Shown here: in pieces, positions 9,407 to 18,267 of the stretch
Position numbering within the stretch: position 1 is the first letter of the stretch
Layout: each line of letters begins with the position of its first letter
Assembly (NCBI GenBank): GCA_963773105.1
Contig: CAVZAA010000001.1
Coordinates: 682,001-746,000 of the forward strand
Direction of reading: 5' to 3'
Length of the DNA stretch: 64,000 nucleotides
Source: Trebonia sp963773105
GTDB lineage: Bacteria > Actinomycetota > Actinomycetes > Streptosporangiales > Streptosporangiaceae
The notes under the pieces: generated by a model
Told to the model about the DNA's origin: nothing
Database searches by the model: none
Seen by the model: only the letters and a program-made list of their open reading frames with translations
Translations under genes and position numbers: made by a program

Positions 9407-10438
9407 CTATTCCCGCAGGCCCGACGGAGCGGTGTAGCCGTCCGCGCCGACGCGTACCGCTGACTCGGCCTGCTGCTTGATCTCGGTCACCGGGCGGACG
9501 TTGCCGCCGAGGTCGAGGACGGGGGACGCCTCGGTGTACCACGACGGGATGACGGCATTGCCCCAGAAGTCACGCCGCCGCGGGTCGTGTACCGACCAGC
9601 GCAAGACGGGGTGGTCCGGGTCGCCGGTGTAGTAGTCGGAGGTGTAGATCTCCAGCCGGTGCCCGTCGGGATCGCGGAGGTAGACGTAGAACGCGTTGGA
9701 GACGCCGTGCCGTCCTGGGCCACGCTCGATGTGCGACTCGAGTGAAAGGGAGCCGAGGATGTCGCACATGCGGAGCACGGCGTGCGCCTCGTGGGCGAAG
9801 AATCCCAGGTGGTGCAGGCGCGGGCCCGCGCCGCCGGTGAAAGCCATGTCGTGCACCGTCTGCTTGCGGTACATCCAGGCGGCGTACAGGGTCTGCCCAT
9901 CCTCGATGGTCTCAGACAGGCCGAAGCCGAGCCCGGAGTAGTAATCGTAGGCGCGGGACACGTCGGGAACGCAGATGTTGAAGTGGTCGAACCGGGCGAC
10001 CTCCGCGCCGCGGCGCAGGTCGTAACGCTGCTGCAGCCGATCCGGGCGCTCGGAGCGATCGAAGAAGTCGATGAGGAAGCCGAGCGGGTCCTCGACCCGG
10101 ACGACCTCGCCGAGCCCGCGGACCGCGCCGGCCGGCAGCCGCTCGTAGCGGCAGCCGAGCGCGCCGAAGTACGCCTCGGCCCGGTCCAGGTCGGCCGCCG
10201 TCCGGACCCGGAACCCGAGCGATCCCGCCGCCGCCTCCCGCCCGGCCCGCAGGATCAGGTTGTGGTGAGCGAGTTCGTCGTAGCCACGCAGGCAGATCTC
10301 CGAGGAGCCCTCGTAGGTTACGACGAACCCGAGCAAGTCGACCCAGAAGCGCCGCGCCTCGGCCAGGTCGGTCACCACAAGCGTCGCGTACGCCGACCGG
10401 ACGATGTCAGGAACGGGCGGAAGAGCCATGTCAGTCAT
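9407..10438 (-). CDS. hpaD: homoprotocatechuate (3,4-dihydroxyphenylacetate) 2,3-dioxygenase
   Basis: Type I extradiol dioxygenase with two VOC modules, 343 residues. It opens the ring of 3,4-dihydroxyphenylacetate to 5-carboxymethyl-2-hydroxymuconate semialdehyde. The sequence follows the Brevibacterium-type enzyme closely: QRYDL, RKQTVHD with the catalytic His near 196, IERGPGRHGVSNAFY, and the C-terminal SWYTEASPVLDLGG. Metal ligands are His152 (FDHFN), a His near 210 (RLHHLGF) and Glu263 (RLEIYT). The start is ATG at 10438, 4 bp after the hpaE stop. It is the last gene of the minus-strand operon that begins at 16218. Identification is strong because the whole length matches from memory of the family. 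Confidence 0.95.
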   Translation of the reverse strand: MTDMALPPVPDIVRSAYATLVVTDLAEARRFWVDLLGFVVTYEGSSEICLRGYDELAHHNLILRAGREAAAGSLGFRVRTAADLDRAEAYFGALGCRYERLPAGAVRGLGEVVRVEDPLGFLIDFFDRSERPDRLQQRYDLRRGAEVARFDHFNICVPDVSRAYDYYSGLGFGLSETIEDGQTLYAAWMYRKQTVHDMAFTGGAGPRLHHLGFFAHEAHAVLRMCDILGSLSLESHIERGPGRHGVSNAFYVYLRDPDGHRLEIYTSDYYTGDPDHPVLRWSVHDPRRRDFWGNAVIPSWYTEASPVLDLGGNVRPVTEIKQQAESAVRVGADGYTAPSGLRE

Positions 10439-10442
10439 GGCG

Positions 10443-11918
10443 TCACGCTCCGAAACGTGGCACGTGAGTGTCGCCGAGGGCGACGTGGACGATGCGGGAC
10501 TCGGTGTAGAAGTCGATGGAGTGCTGTCCGCCCTCGCGGCCGAGCCCGCTGGCCTTGACGCCGCCGAAGGGGGTACGCAGGTCCCGCACGTTGTGGGAGT
10601 TGATCCAGGTCATCCCGGACTCGACGGCAGCGGCGACGCGGTGCGCCCGGTTCAGGTTGGACGTCCACAGGTAGGCGGCCAGTCCGTACCTTGTCCCGTT
10701 GGCGAGCCCGATCGCCTCCTCCTCGGTGTCGAACGGGGTCACGGCGACGACCGGCCCGAAGATCTCCTCCTGGAAGATCCGCATGGACGGCTTGACGTCC
10801 GCGAACACGGTCGCGGCGAGGTAGTTGCCCGTGGGCAGGCCCGCCGGGCGGCCACCGCCCGCCACCAGGCGCGCGCCCTCAGCCACGCCGATGTCCACAT
10901 AGCCGAGGACCCGCGCGTAGTGCTCGGGGTGGACCAGCGCGCCGACCTCGGTGGCAGGGTCGGACGGGTCGCCGACGCGGACCCGCGCCGCCCGCTCCGC
11001 GAGCCGGGTTACGACCTCGTCGTAGACCGACCGCTCGGCGAGGATCCGGGACCCGGCGGTGCAGCGCTCACCGTTGAGCGAGAACACCCCGAACAGCGCG
11101 GAGTCGATCGCGGTGTCCAGGTCGGCGTCGGCGAAGATGACGCACGGCGACTTCCCGCCGAGCTCCATCGACAGCCCCTTGAGGTTGTCGGCGGCCGACT
11201 TCATGATGATCTTCCCGGTGGTCGTCTCGCCGGTGAACGAGATCAGCGGCACGTCCGGGTGCGCGACCAGCGCGGCGCCGGCGTCCTCGCCGATGCCGTG
11301 CACGATGTTGAACGCCCCGTCCGGCACGCCGGCCTCGGTCATGATCTCGGGTAGCAACGAGGCCGACGCTGGCGTCCACTCGGCGGGCTTGAGCACGACG
11401 GTGCAGCCGGACGCCAGGGCCGGCGCCAGCTTCCAGGACTCCAGCATGAATGGCGTGTTCCACGGCGTGATCAGCCCGGCGACCCCGGCGGGCCTGCGCA
11501 GCACGTAGCCGAGCTGCCCGGGCTGGGAGAACGCGGCCTCGTGCTGGGCGACGATCACGTCGGCGAAGTACCGGAAGTTCTCCGCCGCCCGCGCCGCCTG
11601 CCCCTTGGCCTGGGTGACGGGCAGCCCGGTGTCGAAGGTCTCCAGCGCGGCGATCTGCTCGCCCCGCGCCTCGATCCCGTCGGCGATCTTGTTGAGGACC
11701 TTCGCGCGGGCCCGGGCCGCCAGCCCCGGCCAGGGCCCGGACTCGAACGCTTCCCGCGCCGCGACGACGGCGAGGTCGACGTCCGCCGGCCCGCCCGCGG
11801 CCGCCTGCGCGTACACCGTGTTGCTGACCGGGTCGGCGACGTCGAACGTCGCCCCGTCGGCGCTCAGCACGTGCCGGCCGCCTATGAAGTGCTCGATCTT
11901 GCTGGGAACTGACATCAA
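10443..11918 (-). CDS. hpaE: 5-carboxymethyl-2-hydroxymuconate semialdehyde dehydrogenase
   Basis: NAD-dependent aldehyde dehydrogenase of 491 residues. It oxidises the ring-cleavage semialdehyde made by HpaD. Family motifs: PWNTPFMLESWKLAPALASG, the nucleotide loop FTGETTTGK, the general base Glu in MELGGKSP, and the nucleophile Cys in NGERCTAGSR. The C-terminal EEIFGPVVAVTPF is also typical. The HpaE assignment rests on operon position directly before hpaD plus the family match. In isolation it could be another semialdehyde dehydrogenase. Spacing to the upstream aldolase gene is 6 bp and to hpaD is 4 bp. Confidence 0.9.
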   Translation of the reverse strand: MMSVPSKIEHFIGGRHVLSADGATFDVADPVSNTVYAQAAAGGPADVDLAVVAAREAFESGPWPGLAARARAKVLNKIADGIEARGEQIAALETFDTGLPVTQAKGQAARAAENFRYFADVIVAQHEAAFSQPGQLGYVLRRPAGVAGLITPWNTPFMLESWKLAPALASGCTVVLKPAEWTPASASLLPEIMTEAGVPDGAFNIVHGIGEDAGAALVAHPDVPLISFTGETTTGKIIMKSAADNLKGLSMELGGKSPCVIFADADLDTAIDSALFGVFSLNGERCTAGSRILAERSVYDEVVTRLAERAARVRVGDPSDPATEVGALVHPEHYARVLGYVDIGVAEGARLVAGGGRPAGLPTGNYLAATVFADVKPSMRIFQEEIFGPVVAVTPFDTEEEAIGLANGTRYGLAAYLWTSNLNRAHRVAAAVESGMTWINSHNVRDLRTPFGGVKASGLGREGGQHSIDFYTESRIVHVALGDTHVPRFGA

Positions 11919-11924
11919 TAACCT

Positions 11925-12899
11925 CTATTCACCCGAACGATCGGTGGTGATCGCGTCCGCCCGCGCTGCGACCGTGGCGACGGGACCCTCAAGCACCCGC
12001 GTGCCCTGCCTCAGCAGCGTGAGCGCCCTGGCCTGCCCGGCGGCGGTCAGCGGCACGAGCGGCTGCCTGACGAAGCCGGAGGCGATGAGCCCGGCCTGCG
12101 CGAGGACCCACTTCGCGGCCGCCGGGTTGGTCTCCGTGTAGATGACGTCGGTCACGGGGTGCAGGCCGAAGTGAAGGTCACGCGCCTTGTCGAACTCGCC
12201 CGCGACCCAGTGGTTGTACATCCGGGCGGTCGCGGCCGGGGCGAGGTTGGCGGTCGCGGAGACGAAGCCGACTCCGCCGAGCGACAGCAGCGGCAGGCAC
12301 AGCAGCTCGATCCCGGACCAGACGAGGGTGTCGGTCCCCGCGGCATGCAGTACCCGGGAGAAGTGCTCGAAGTCCTTTGTGGTCTCCTTGACCCCGACGA
12401 TGTTGTCGTGGGCCTTGCGGAGCCGGGCGATGGTTTCCGGCGCGATGTCGACCGCGGTGCGGGTCGGCACGTTGTAGACGATGACCGGCAGGCCGGGGAA
12501 CTCGCCCGCGACCCGCGCGTACCACTGGAACAGGCCCTCCTGCGTCGGCCGGGCGTAGTACGGGGTGATGATCAGCACCGCGTCGGCGCCCGCGTCGGCG
12601 GCGACCGCGGTGAGCTCCAGGGTCTCGTCGAGCTTGGCCGTACCTGTGCCCGGCACGAACGGGACGCGGTCGCCGATCTCGGCGGCCGCCGCCCTGATCG
12701 CGGCTGCGCGCTCGGCGGTGGTCTGCGCGCTCGGCTCCCCGGTGGACCCGCCGAGGGAGATGCCGTGGCTGCCGGATTCCAGCTGCCAGCGGATCAGCGT
12801 ACGCAGCCCGTCCAGGTCGGGGCGGCCGTCCGCCGTAAACGGCGAAACGAGCGGGGCGATCGAGCCGCGGATCGCGGCGGGGTCGCTGCGGAATCTCAT
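11925..12899 (-). CDS. DapA-family aldolase/lyase in the hpa operon
   Basis: Dihydrodipicolinate-synthase-family TIM-barrel protein of 324 residues. The class I lyase residues are present: Tyr in YNVPTRT (near 140) and the Schiff-base Lys in VGVKETTKD (near 168). The pyruvate carboxylate loop is GGSTGEP. In an hpa operon the expected aldolase splits 2-oxo-4-hydroxyhept-dioate into pyruvate and succinate semialdehyde. This protein probably replaces HpaI, which belongs to a different (HpcH, class II) family. That role is inferred from location. True lysine biosynthesis DapA is unlikely because of the operon and a C-terminal half that differs. The start overlaps the upstream gene by 4 bp. Confidence 0.85.
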   Translation of the reverse strand: MRFRSDPAAIRGSIAPLVSPFTADGRPDLDGLRTLIRWQLESGSHGISLGGSTGEPSAQTTAERAAAIRAAAAEIGDRVPFVPGTGTAKLDETLELTAVAADAGADAVLIITPYYARPTQEGLFQWYARVAGEFPGLPVIVYNVPTRTAVDIAPETIARLRKAHDNIVGVKETTKDFEHFSRVLHAAGTDTLVWSGIELLCLPLLSLGGVGFVSATANLAPAATARMYNHWVAGEFDKARDLHFGLHPVTDVIYTETNPAAAKWVLAQAGLIASGFVRQPLVPLTAAGQARALTLLRQGTRVLEGPVATVAARADAITTDRSGE

Positions 12900-14332
12900 G
12901 CGTTCTCCTTCAGCCAGACCTCGTAAGCGGGCCGCCAGCGCGAGCCGACGGGATACAGCCCGTCGACGGACTCGCCCTTGGCCACCTGCTCGGCGATGAA
13001 CTGTTCCTGGCGCTCTTGCTCGGCCGCGCCGGCTGCGACGTCCCAGGCGACGTCGCGTGGTATGACGACGACGCCGTCGGCGTCGCCGGCGAGGATGTCA
13101 CCCGGCTGGATCGTGACGCCGGCGCAGGCGACCGTCACGCTGGTCTCCCACGGGACGTGCCGTCGCCCGAGCACCGCGGGGTTCGTAGCGCCGTAGTAGA
13201 CGGGGATCTCCAGGCAGCGTAGCGCCTGGCTGTCGCGGATAGCGCCGTCGGTCACGATGCCCTGGGCGCCGCGAAGCTGCGCGCGTAGCGCGAGGATGTC
13301 GCCGACCGTTCCTGCGGTGGGGTCGCCGCGGGCCTCGATGACGAGGATCTCGCCGTCGCGGACCTGCTCGACGGCCTGCTTCTGCGCGTTGAACCCGCCG
13401 CCGTGGGTCTTGAACAGGTCCTCGCGGTAGGGCACGTACCGGAGGGTGCGCGCGAACCCGGTCATCTTCAGCTCCGGCCGGGTGACCTGGAGCCGGTCGA
13501 GGACGACCGAATCGTAGCCGCGCTTCTTCAGCTGGGACGCCAGCGTCGCCGTGGACACCGCCCGGATGGCCGCCAGCAGGTCGCGCGGAGAGTTACCCCG
13601 CGACCGTTCGGCATCATGGGGGTTGTTCCCGTGGGCGGCGGCGCGCTGCGTGTCATCCGCCCGTGGCAGCGCACCGGGGGCGGTGAGCTGGTATTCCGCC
13701 TCGGTGACGGGGCTGGCGAGCCGGCCGCTGGACTGGCCGCCGGCGTTCACCTCGACCTCCACCAGGTCGCCGGGGACGACCACCGTGGACCCGGTGGGCG
13801 TGCCGGTCAGGATCACGTCGCCCGGCTCAAGCGTGGTCAGCCGGGTGATGTCGGCCACGATGTCGGCCAAGGAGAACAGCAGGTCCTCCCCGCTGACGGC
13901 GTCCTGCCGCGGCTCGCCGTTGACCCAGGTGGGGAGCCTGATTGCCGTTGGGTCGACGGTCCGGGCGTCGAGCAGTTCAGGGCCTAGGGGTGTGTAGCCG
14001 TCGATGCCCTTGGACCGGACGTTGGCGCCCTTGTCGGCGTACCGCAGGTCGTAGACGCCGAAGTCGTTGGCAGCGGTCACCCAGCCCACGTAGTTCCATG
14101 CCTCGCCAGGACTGACCCGGGTGGCGCGGCGGCCGATGATCAGCGCGACCTCGCCCTCGAAGGCGAGCAGCTCGCAGCCCGGCGGCCGGGCCACGGGGTC
14201 ACCAGAAGCGGCCACGGTGTTCGGCGGCTTGAGGAAGTATGACGGCCATGGCGGCAGCGAGCCGCGCTCCGTCGCCCGGCTGCGGTAGCTCACGTGGACC
14301 GCGACGATCTTCGAGGGGACGATCTGGGTCAT
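12896..14332 (-). CDS. FAH-domain isomerase/decarboxylase fused to an RraA-like domain
   Basis: Two-domain protein of 478 residues. Residues about 1-220 are a fumarylacetoacetate-hydrolase fold with the Glu metal ligands (FEGEVALIIG), NDFGVYDLRYADKG and ILTGTPTGS. This is the HpaG type that decarboxylates or isomerises the HPA-pathway tricarboxylate. Residues about 250-470 are RraA/4-carboxy-4-hydroxy-2-oxoadipate-aldolase-like (STATLASQLKKRG, GIVTDGAIRDSQAL, LAGDADGVVVIP). Enterobacterial HpaG carries two FAH modules instead. A linker rich in Asn, Arg and His joins the halves. The RraA half could add decarboxylase or aldolase activity. It overlaps the hydroxylase gene upstream and the DapA-type gene downstream by 4 bp each. 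Confidence 0.85.
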   Translation of the reverse strand: MTQIVPSKIVAVHVSYRSRATERGSLPPWPSYFLKPPNTVAASGDPVARPPGCELLAFEGEVALIIGRRATRVSPGEAWNYVGWVTAANDFGVYDLRYADKGANVRSKGIDGYTPLGPELLDARTVDPTAIRLPTWVNGEPRQDAVSGEDLLFSLADIVADITRLTTLEPGDVILTGTPTGSTVVVPGDLVEVEVNAGGQSSGRLASPVTEAEYQLTAPGALPRADDTQRAAAHGNNPHDAERSRGNSPRDLLAAIRAVSTATLASQLKKRGYDSVVLDRLQVTRPELKMTGFARTLRYVPYREDLFKTHGGGFNAQKQAVEQVRDGEILVIEARGDPTAGTVGDILALRAQLRGAQGIVTDGAIRDSQALRCLEIPVYYGATNPAVLGRRHVPWETSVTVACAGVTIQPGDILAGDADGVVVIPRDVAWDVAAGAAEQERQEQFIAEQVAKGESVDGLYPVGSRWRPAYEVWLKENA

Positions 14333-16218
14333 CGCGCCGCCTGCACGGTCCGGGCTTCGCGCATGCTCTGCGCGAAGAAGTCACTGAGCTCTTCGCGCGC
14401 GCTGAGCGGCAGGATGTGCGCGACGTACTGATCGGGCCGCACCACGATCAGGCAGCCGCGCTGGTGGATGCCGCGCAGGCGGAAGAAGTCCTGCTCCGGG
14501 TCGGTCGCGTACACCTTCTCGTAGTCGATGAGCCCGAACGGGCCGCTGCGGGGCAGGAAGAGCGGCGGTACCTGGCCGATGTCCACCTGGTCATGGGTAC
14601 CGGGAAAGACCACCTTGATGTCGAACAGGCTGCCGGTACCGCCGGGTGGGGTGAACCGGGCAACGGGGGAGTCCGGTGAGGTCGCCATCCACTTGGCCCA
14701 GTCGCGCAGAGCGGACGCCTCGGAGACCGTGGCGGCGTCAGCGAACGCGTATACGCGCCAGCGGCCGTCGGCGCGTGCGTGGTGCCCAAGGTGGACCGGG
14801 TTGACGTCGGCGACCCGGACCACGGGGCCCGACTTGAACCGCTTGCCGATCGGGAACCCGGTGGCCAGGGCTTGGTACGCGGCCTCGCCGATCACCATCG
14901 ACGGCGGGTACTGGGTGAGGAACCCGGCCGGGAACTCAGCGGTCTTCACGTAGAAATCGGCCAGCTCCTCCGGGGACAGTTCCCCCGGCTTCTTCGCCAT
15001 CAGCTCCGACCACTCGCGGTCGAAGTCGATGAGCTTCTGAGCCACCTCCTGCCGCTCACCCGAGTAGGTGTCGAGCAGAGTCTCGGGACTGCGGCCGGTG
15101 AGCACCTGTCCCAGCTTCCAGCCGAGGTTGAATGTGTCCTGCATGGAGACGTTCATGCCCTGGCCGGCTTTCGCGCTGTGCGTGTGGCAGGCGTCGCCGG
15201 CGATGAAGACCCGGGGCGTGCGCTTCCCGGTCTCCCCGAGCGGCACATCGTCGAACTTGCTGGTAAGCCGGTGCCCGACCTCGTAGACGGTGAACCGCGG
15301 GACGTCGCGGACATCCAGGGTGTACGGGGACAGGATCTGGTTGGCCTTCGCGATGGCCGCCTCCGCGGTGGTCGAGCGGACGGCGCCGTCGTCATCGGCG
15401 CCGACCTCGCCGAGGTCGATGTACATGCGGAACAGGTAGCCGCCCTCGCGCGGGATGTGCAGGATGCTGCCGTGCTCTGTCTGGATGGCGCACTTGGTGC
15501 GGATGTCGGGGAAGTCGGTGACGGCGAGGGCGTCCAGGACCGCCCACGCATGCATAGCCTGCTGTCCGACCAAGGGGGTGCCCAGGGCGGTCCGGACCGC
15601 GCTGCGGGCACCGTCGCACCCGACAACGTACTTCGCAAGGACCGTCCTTTCCTCACCGGACGCACGGCGGACAGTGACCCGGACGGGGTAAGCGCCAGCG
15701 TCGGCTACCTCGAGTCCGATGAACTCGTACCCGAAGTCCGGGACGATCCTCCCGGGCCCGTAGGCGGCGGCCTCGGCGAAGTAGTCAAGCACCCGCGCCT
15801 GGTTGATGATGAGGTGCGGGAACTCGCTGACTCCGTCGGGGTCGTCGTCGGTCCGCTTGGTGCGGACGATCTTCGACGGGTTGGCGGGGTCAGGGCCCCA
15901 GAAGTTCATTGAGGTGAGGTGGAACGCCTCGGCCACGAGGCGCTCGGCGAACCCGAAGGCCTGGAACGTCTCCACGCTGCGAGCCTGGATTCCGTCGGCC
16001 TGGCCGATCTCCAGCCGCCCGGGACGCCGCTCGATCAGGCGCGTGCTGATCGCCGGGTACTGGGACAGTTGCGCGGCGAGGAGCATGCCCGCGGGGCCAG
16101 CGCCGACGACCAGCACGTCGATTGCTTCGGGGAGTTCCGTGGGCCGGTCGAGCCCGATGCCGGACGCGGGCTCGACTCGTGGATCGGTAGATACGTAGCC
16201 GTAATGGTGAAACTGCAT
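14329..16218 (-). CDS. FAD-dependent aromatic hydroxylase (3-hydroxybenzoate 4-monooxygenase-like)
   Basis: Flavin monooxygenase of 629 residues in the phenol hydroxylase/MobA group. It shows the dinucleotide fold VLVVGAGPAGMLLAAQL (near residue 35), the DG-type motif VVGCDGARSAVR, and the FAD motif VFIAGDACHTHSAKAGQGMN. A C-terminal thioredoxin-like dimerisation domain ends in LIVVRPDQYVAHILP. The N-terminus MQFHHYG and the phrase EIGQADGIQARSVETFQAFGF are close to Comamonas MobA. As first gene of the hpa operon it probably makes the catechol substrate of HpaD by ortho-hydroxylating a hydroxyphenylacetate. That substrate is inferred, since HpaBC is not seen here. A palindromic operator lies 50 bp upstream. 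Confidence 0.88.
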   Translation of the reverse strand: MQFHHYGYVSTDPRVEPASGIGLDRPTELPEAIDVLVVGAGPAGMLLAAQLSQYPAISTRLIERRPGRLEIGQADGIQARSVETFQAFGFAERLVAEAFHLTSMNFWGPDPANPSKIVRTKRTDDDPDGVSEFPHLIINQARVLDYFAEAAAYGPGRIVPDFGYEFIGLEVADAGAYPVRVTVRRASGEERTVLAKYVVGCDGARSAVRTALGTPLVGQQAMHAWAVLDALAVTDFPDIRTKCAIQTEHGSILHIPREGGYLFRMYIDLGEVGADDDGAVRSTTAEAAIAKANQILSPYTLDVRDVPRFTVYEVGHRLTSKFDDVPLGETGKRTPRVFIAGDACHTHSAKAGQGMNVSMQDTFNLGWKLGQVLTGRSPETLLDTYSGERQEVAQKLIDFDREWSELMAKKPGELSPEELADFYVKTAEFPAGFLTQYPPSMVIGEAAYQALATGFPIGKRFKSGPVVRVADVNPVHLGHHARADGRWRVYAFADAATVSEASALRDWAKWMATSPDSPVARFTPPGGTGSLFDIKVVFPGTHDQVDIGQVPPLFLPRSGPFGLIDYEKVYATDPEQDFFRLRGIHQRGCLIVVRPDQYVAHILPLSAREELSDFFAQSMREARTVQAAR

Positions 16219-16267
16219 CCTGAACTCTTGACTGTTCTATAATCGAACTCGATACTCTTATATAGAA

Positions 16268-16277
16268 TCGTATACGA
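16268..16277. promoter_or_regulatory. operator-like palindrome, hpa operon / iclR intergenic
   Basis: TCGTATACGA is a perfect 10-bp palindrome midway between the divergent hydroxylase and IclR genes. It is part of an AT-rich 80-bp region that also has a 7-bp inverted repeat TTCTATA (16235) / TATAGAA (16261). It shares the CGTAT core with sites at 18200, 20305, 26208 and 36007. Confidence 0.6.
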
Positions 16278-16299
16278 CGATAACGAAAGGGCCAGCTGG

Positions 16300-17049
16300 G
16301 TGCAAGAGCTTGAAGACGGAAACCATCTGGCCGCCCCAGGCGGCGGGGCTGCGGTTCCTGTGACCGGCCCGTCCCAGACCCTGTCGCGCGGGCTGAGCGC
16401 ACTGGAGGTCATCGCGGGGGCGGACAAGCCGATGGGGATCGCCGAGCTCGCCGCGCACCTTGGCCTGCACCGGTCCATCACCTACCGCATGGTCCGCACG
16501 CTGGAGGAGCACCGGCTGGTGACGCGCACGGCGGCTGGCGGCCTTGTGCCGGGCACCCGGCTGGCGGCGCTCGCCCGCGGTGTCGCGCGTGACCTGCAGT
16601 CGGCGGCGCTGCCCGAGCTCACCGCCGTGGCGAACGAGCTCAGCATGACCGCGTTCATCGCCGTCCTGGACGCCGATGAGGTCATCGCGCTGGTCAGCGT
16701 GGAGCCGAGACACACCGTCGCCCCGGTCGCGCAGCGGCCGGGGACCCGCCATCCGCTGCACCGCGGCGCGCCCGGCATCGCCATCCAGGCAGCCCTGACC
16801 GAGCAGGAACGAGCGACCCTCGGTAACGAGCGGCTCCGCGACGAAGCATTCTTCGCCGGCTTCCCCGGCTACGCCACCAGTCACGACGAGGTGATCAAAG
16901 GGCTGTCGTCGGTCGCCGTGCCGCTGCGCGGGCCCGCCCAGGCCGCCGCCGCGATCGCCGTGGTCTACCTCGACCGCAGCACGGATGCCGCAGCCGTCGG
17001 GATGAGGCTCCGCCGGGCCGCGGCGACCATCGTCCGCGAACTAGCATAG
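16300..17049 (+). CDS. IclR family transcriptional regulator
   Basis: IclR-type regulator of 249 residues. The N-terminal winged helix-turn-helix is LSRGLSALEVIAGADKPMGI followed by AELAAHLGLHRSITYRMVRTLEEH. The rest is the GAF-like effector domain with RHPLHRGAPGIAIQAAL and SSVAVPLRG. The start is GTG at 16300; no better start is visible and the N-terminal 25 residues are low complexity. It is divergent from the hpa operon, the usual arrangement for a pathway-specific regulator responding to an aromatic acid. It is a candidate for binding the CGATACG-type operators in this window, but that has not been shown. Confidence 0.9.
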   Translation: MQELEDGNHLAAPGGGAAVPVTGPSQTLSRGLSALEVIAGADKPMGIAELAAHLGLHRSITYRMVRTLEEHRLVTRTAAGGLVPGTRLAALARGVARDLQSAALPELTAVANELSMTAFIAVLDADEVIALVSVEPRHTVAPVAQRPGTRHPLHRGAPGIAIQAALTEQERATLGNERLRDEAFFAGFPGYATSHDEVIKGLSSVAVPLRGPAQAAAAIAVVYLDRSTDAAAVGMRLRRAAATIVRELA

Positions 17050-17062
17050 CGGCTGCCGGGGC

Positions 17063-18136
17063 TCAGCACGCAGCTGCGGCCGCGGGCCCGAGCAGGCCTT
17101 GGACGGCGTCGCGGTGCTCGCGCATCGTCTCCATGCCGTTCTGTCCCGGCTGGCGGCCGAAGCCGCAGTACATCGCGACGCCGAAGTCGTTGAGGTACCT
17201 GGATGCGGTCTCGTGGCGGACGCGGAGGCCTTCAAGCCCGTCGACCGGCAGGACGATCCCGAGGAACACGCGGGTGTCCGACGCGCGCAGGCCGCGCAGC
17301 GGCTCGAAGAAGCGGCCGTCGGCGCTGCGCAGGTCCCGGGGGCCGGCGAGGTGCAGCCAGTCGACCTGGCGTCCTGAGTGATCCATCGCGTAGTTGGCCA
17401 TCCGCACGAGCAGTTCCATGTCGCGCGCCTCGTGCATCGGCCAGGACGGGAACGTTCCGTAGCAGAGGTGGTAGCCGACCAGCGTCTCCTCGGGTATCAG
17501 CCGGGTGACGCGCCTGACCTGCCCGGCGAAGCGCTCCCAGCCGTCGCCGTCGGTCCACGAGAGCACGCCCTCGATGTCGAGGACCTCCCAGCACACGTCC
17601 CACTGGATCGCGAGGTCACCGGCGGGGATCGCGGCGGTCAGCCGCTTGATCTCCCGGGCGAACAGGTCCTCATAAGCCCGCAGCGCGATCGGGAAGTCAT
17701 GCGCCCAATCCTTCTTGAACACGGAAAGCGAGCTGGTGCCGAACGGCAGGCTGACCTGGAACCGGACATCGGCGGGGATCACGCCCTGCTCGCGCAGGCT
17801 CCGGAACACCTCGTAGGACTCGATCGCGTCGTCGATCCGCGGCCACGAATCGAAACGCAGCTCGGTGACACCCTCGCGGACCTTGAGGATCGCGGTCTCG
17901 CGGACGCTGCGCGGAGAATTGCGGAGATTATCCTGGATCACCTCCAGGCCAGGGTTGGGCACCAGCAGGCACGCAGCCTCGTAGGCCGCCCACAAGACCC
18001 GCAGGCCCGTCTCTCCGTCCGGCAGCGCGAACACCAGGTCACCGAACAGCTCACCGCCGGCTCGCAGCGCCTCCTCGGTCGAAGCGGCCGGAAGGCTACC
18101 CAAGAGGAGTAGCTCGCTATTGATCCTCCGCGACAT
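17063..18136 (-). CDS. MetE/UROD-fold protein of unknown function
   Basis: Protein of 357 residues with no catalytic family I can name with certainty. Features: the N-terminal LLLGSLPAAS and LPDGETGLR, a central QVSLPFGTSSL, GDLAIQWDVCWEVLD and LVGYHLCYGTFP, and a C-terminal GFGRQPGQNGMETMREH. The spacing of acidic, His and Cys residues resembles cobalamin-independent methionine synthase (MetE C-terminal) or UROD-like TIM barrels. It is too short for MetE and lacks its N-terminal half. The start is ATG at 18136, preferred over GTG at 18157 because GAGAGGAA lies just upstream. A CGTATCG operator lies 64 bp upstream. It may be a methyltransferase or lyase in the unknown pathway of 17063-20286. 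Confidence 0.6.
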   Translation of the reverse strand: MSRRINSELLLLGSLPAASTEEALRAGGELFGDLVFALPDGETGLRVLWAAYEAACLLVPNPGLEVIQDNLRNSPRSVRETAILKVREGVTELRFDSWPRIDDAIESYEVFRSLREQGVIPADVRFQVSLPFGTSSLSVFKKDWAHDFPIALRAYEDLFAREIKRLTAAIPAGDLAIQWDVCWEVLDIEGVLSWTDGDGWERFAGQVRRVTRLIPEETLVGYHLCYGTFPSWPMHEARDMELLVRMANYAMDHSGRQVDWLHLAGPRDLRSADGRFFEPLRGLRASDTRVFLGIVLPVDGLEGLRVRHETASRYLNDFGVAMYCGFGRQPGQNGMETMREHRDAVQGLLGPAAAAAC

Positions 18137-18199
18137 GACGTTCCTCTCGAGTGTCACTGCGCTTCTTCGGACATCTGACCCTCTTCACGTGCGAAACGG

Positions 18200-18213
18200 A
18201 TCGTATCGTATCG
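18200..18213. promoter_or_regulatory. operator-like direct/inverted repeat
   Basis: ATCGTATCGTATCG carries two overlapping CGTATCG units. It lies upstream of the minus-strand gene starting at 18136, in a 131-bp gap after the DapA-family gene. The same core recurs at 20305, 26208 and 36007. Confidence 0.6.
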
Positions 18214-18267
18214 CTTCTTGCCGTACAAGGGTGAGGCCCGCGGTGAGCTTGGTGACCCCGGTGGGGA

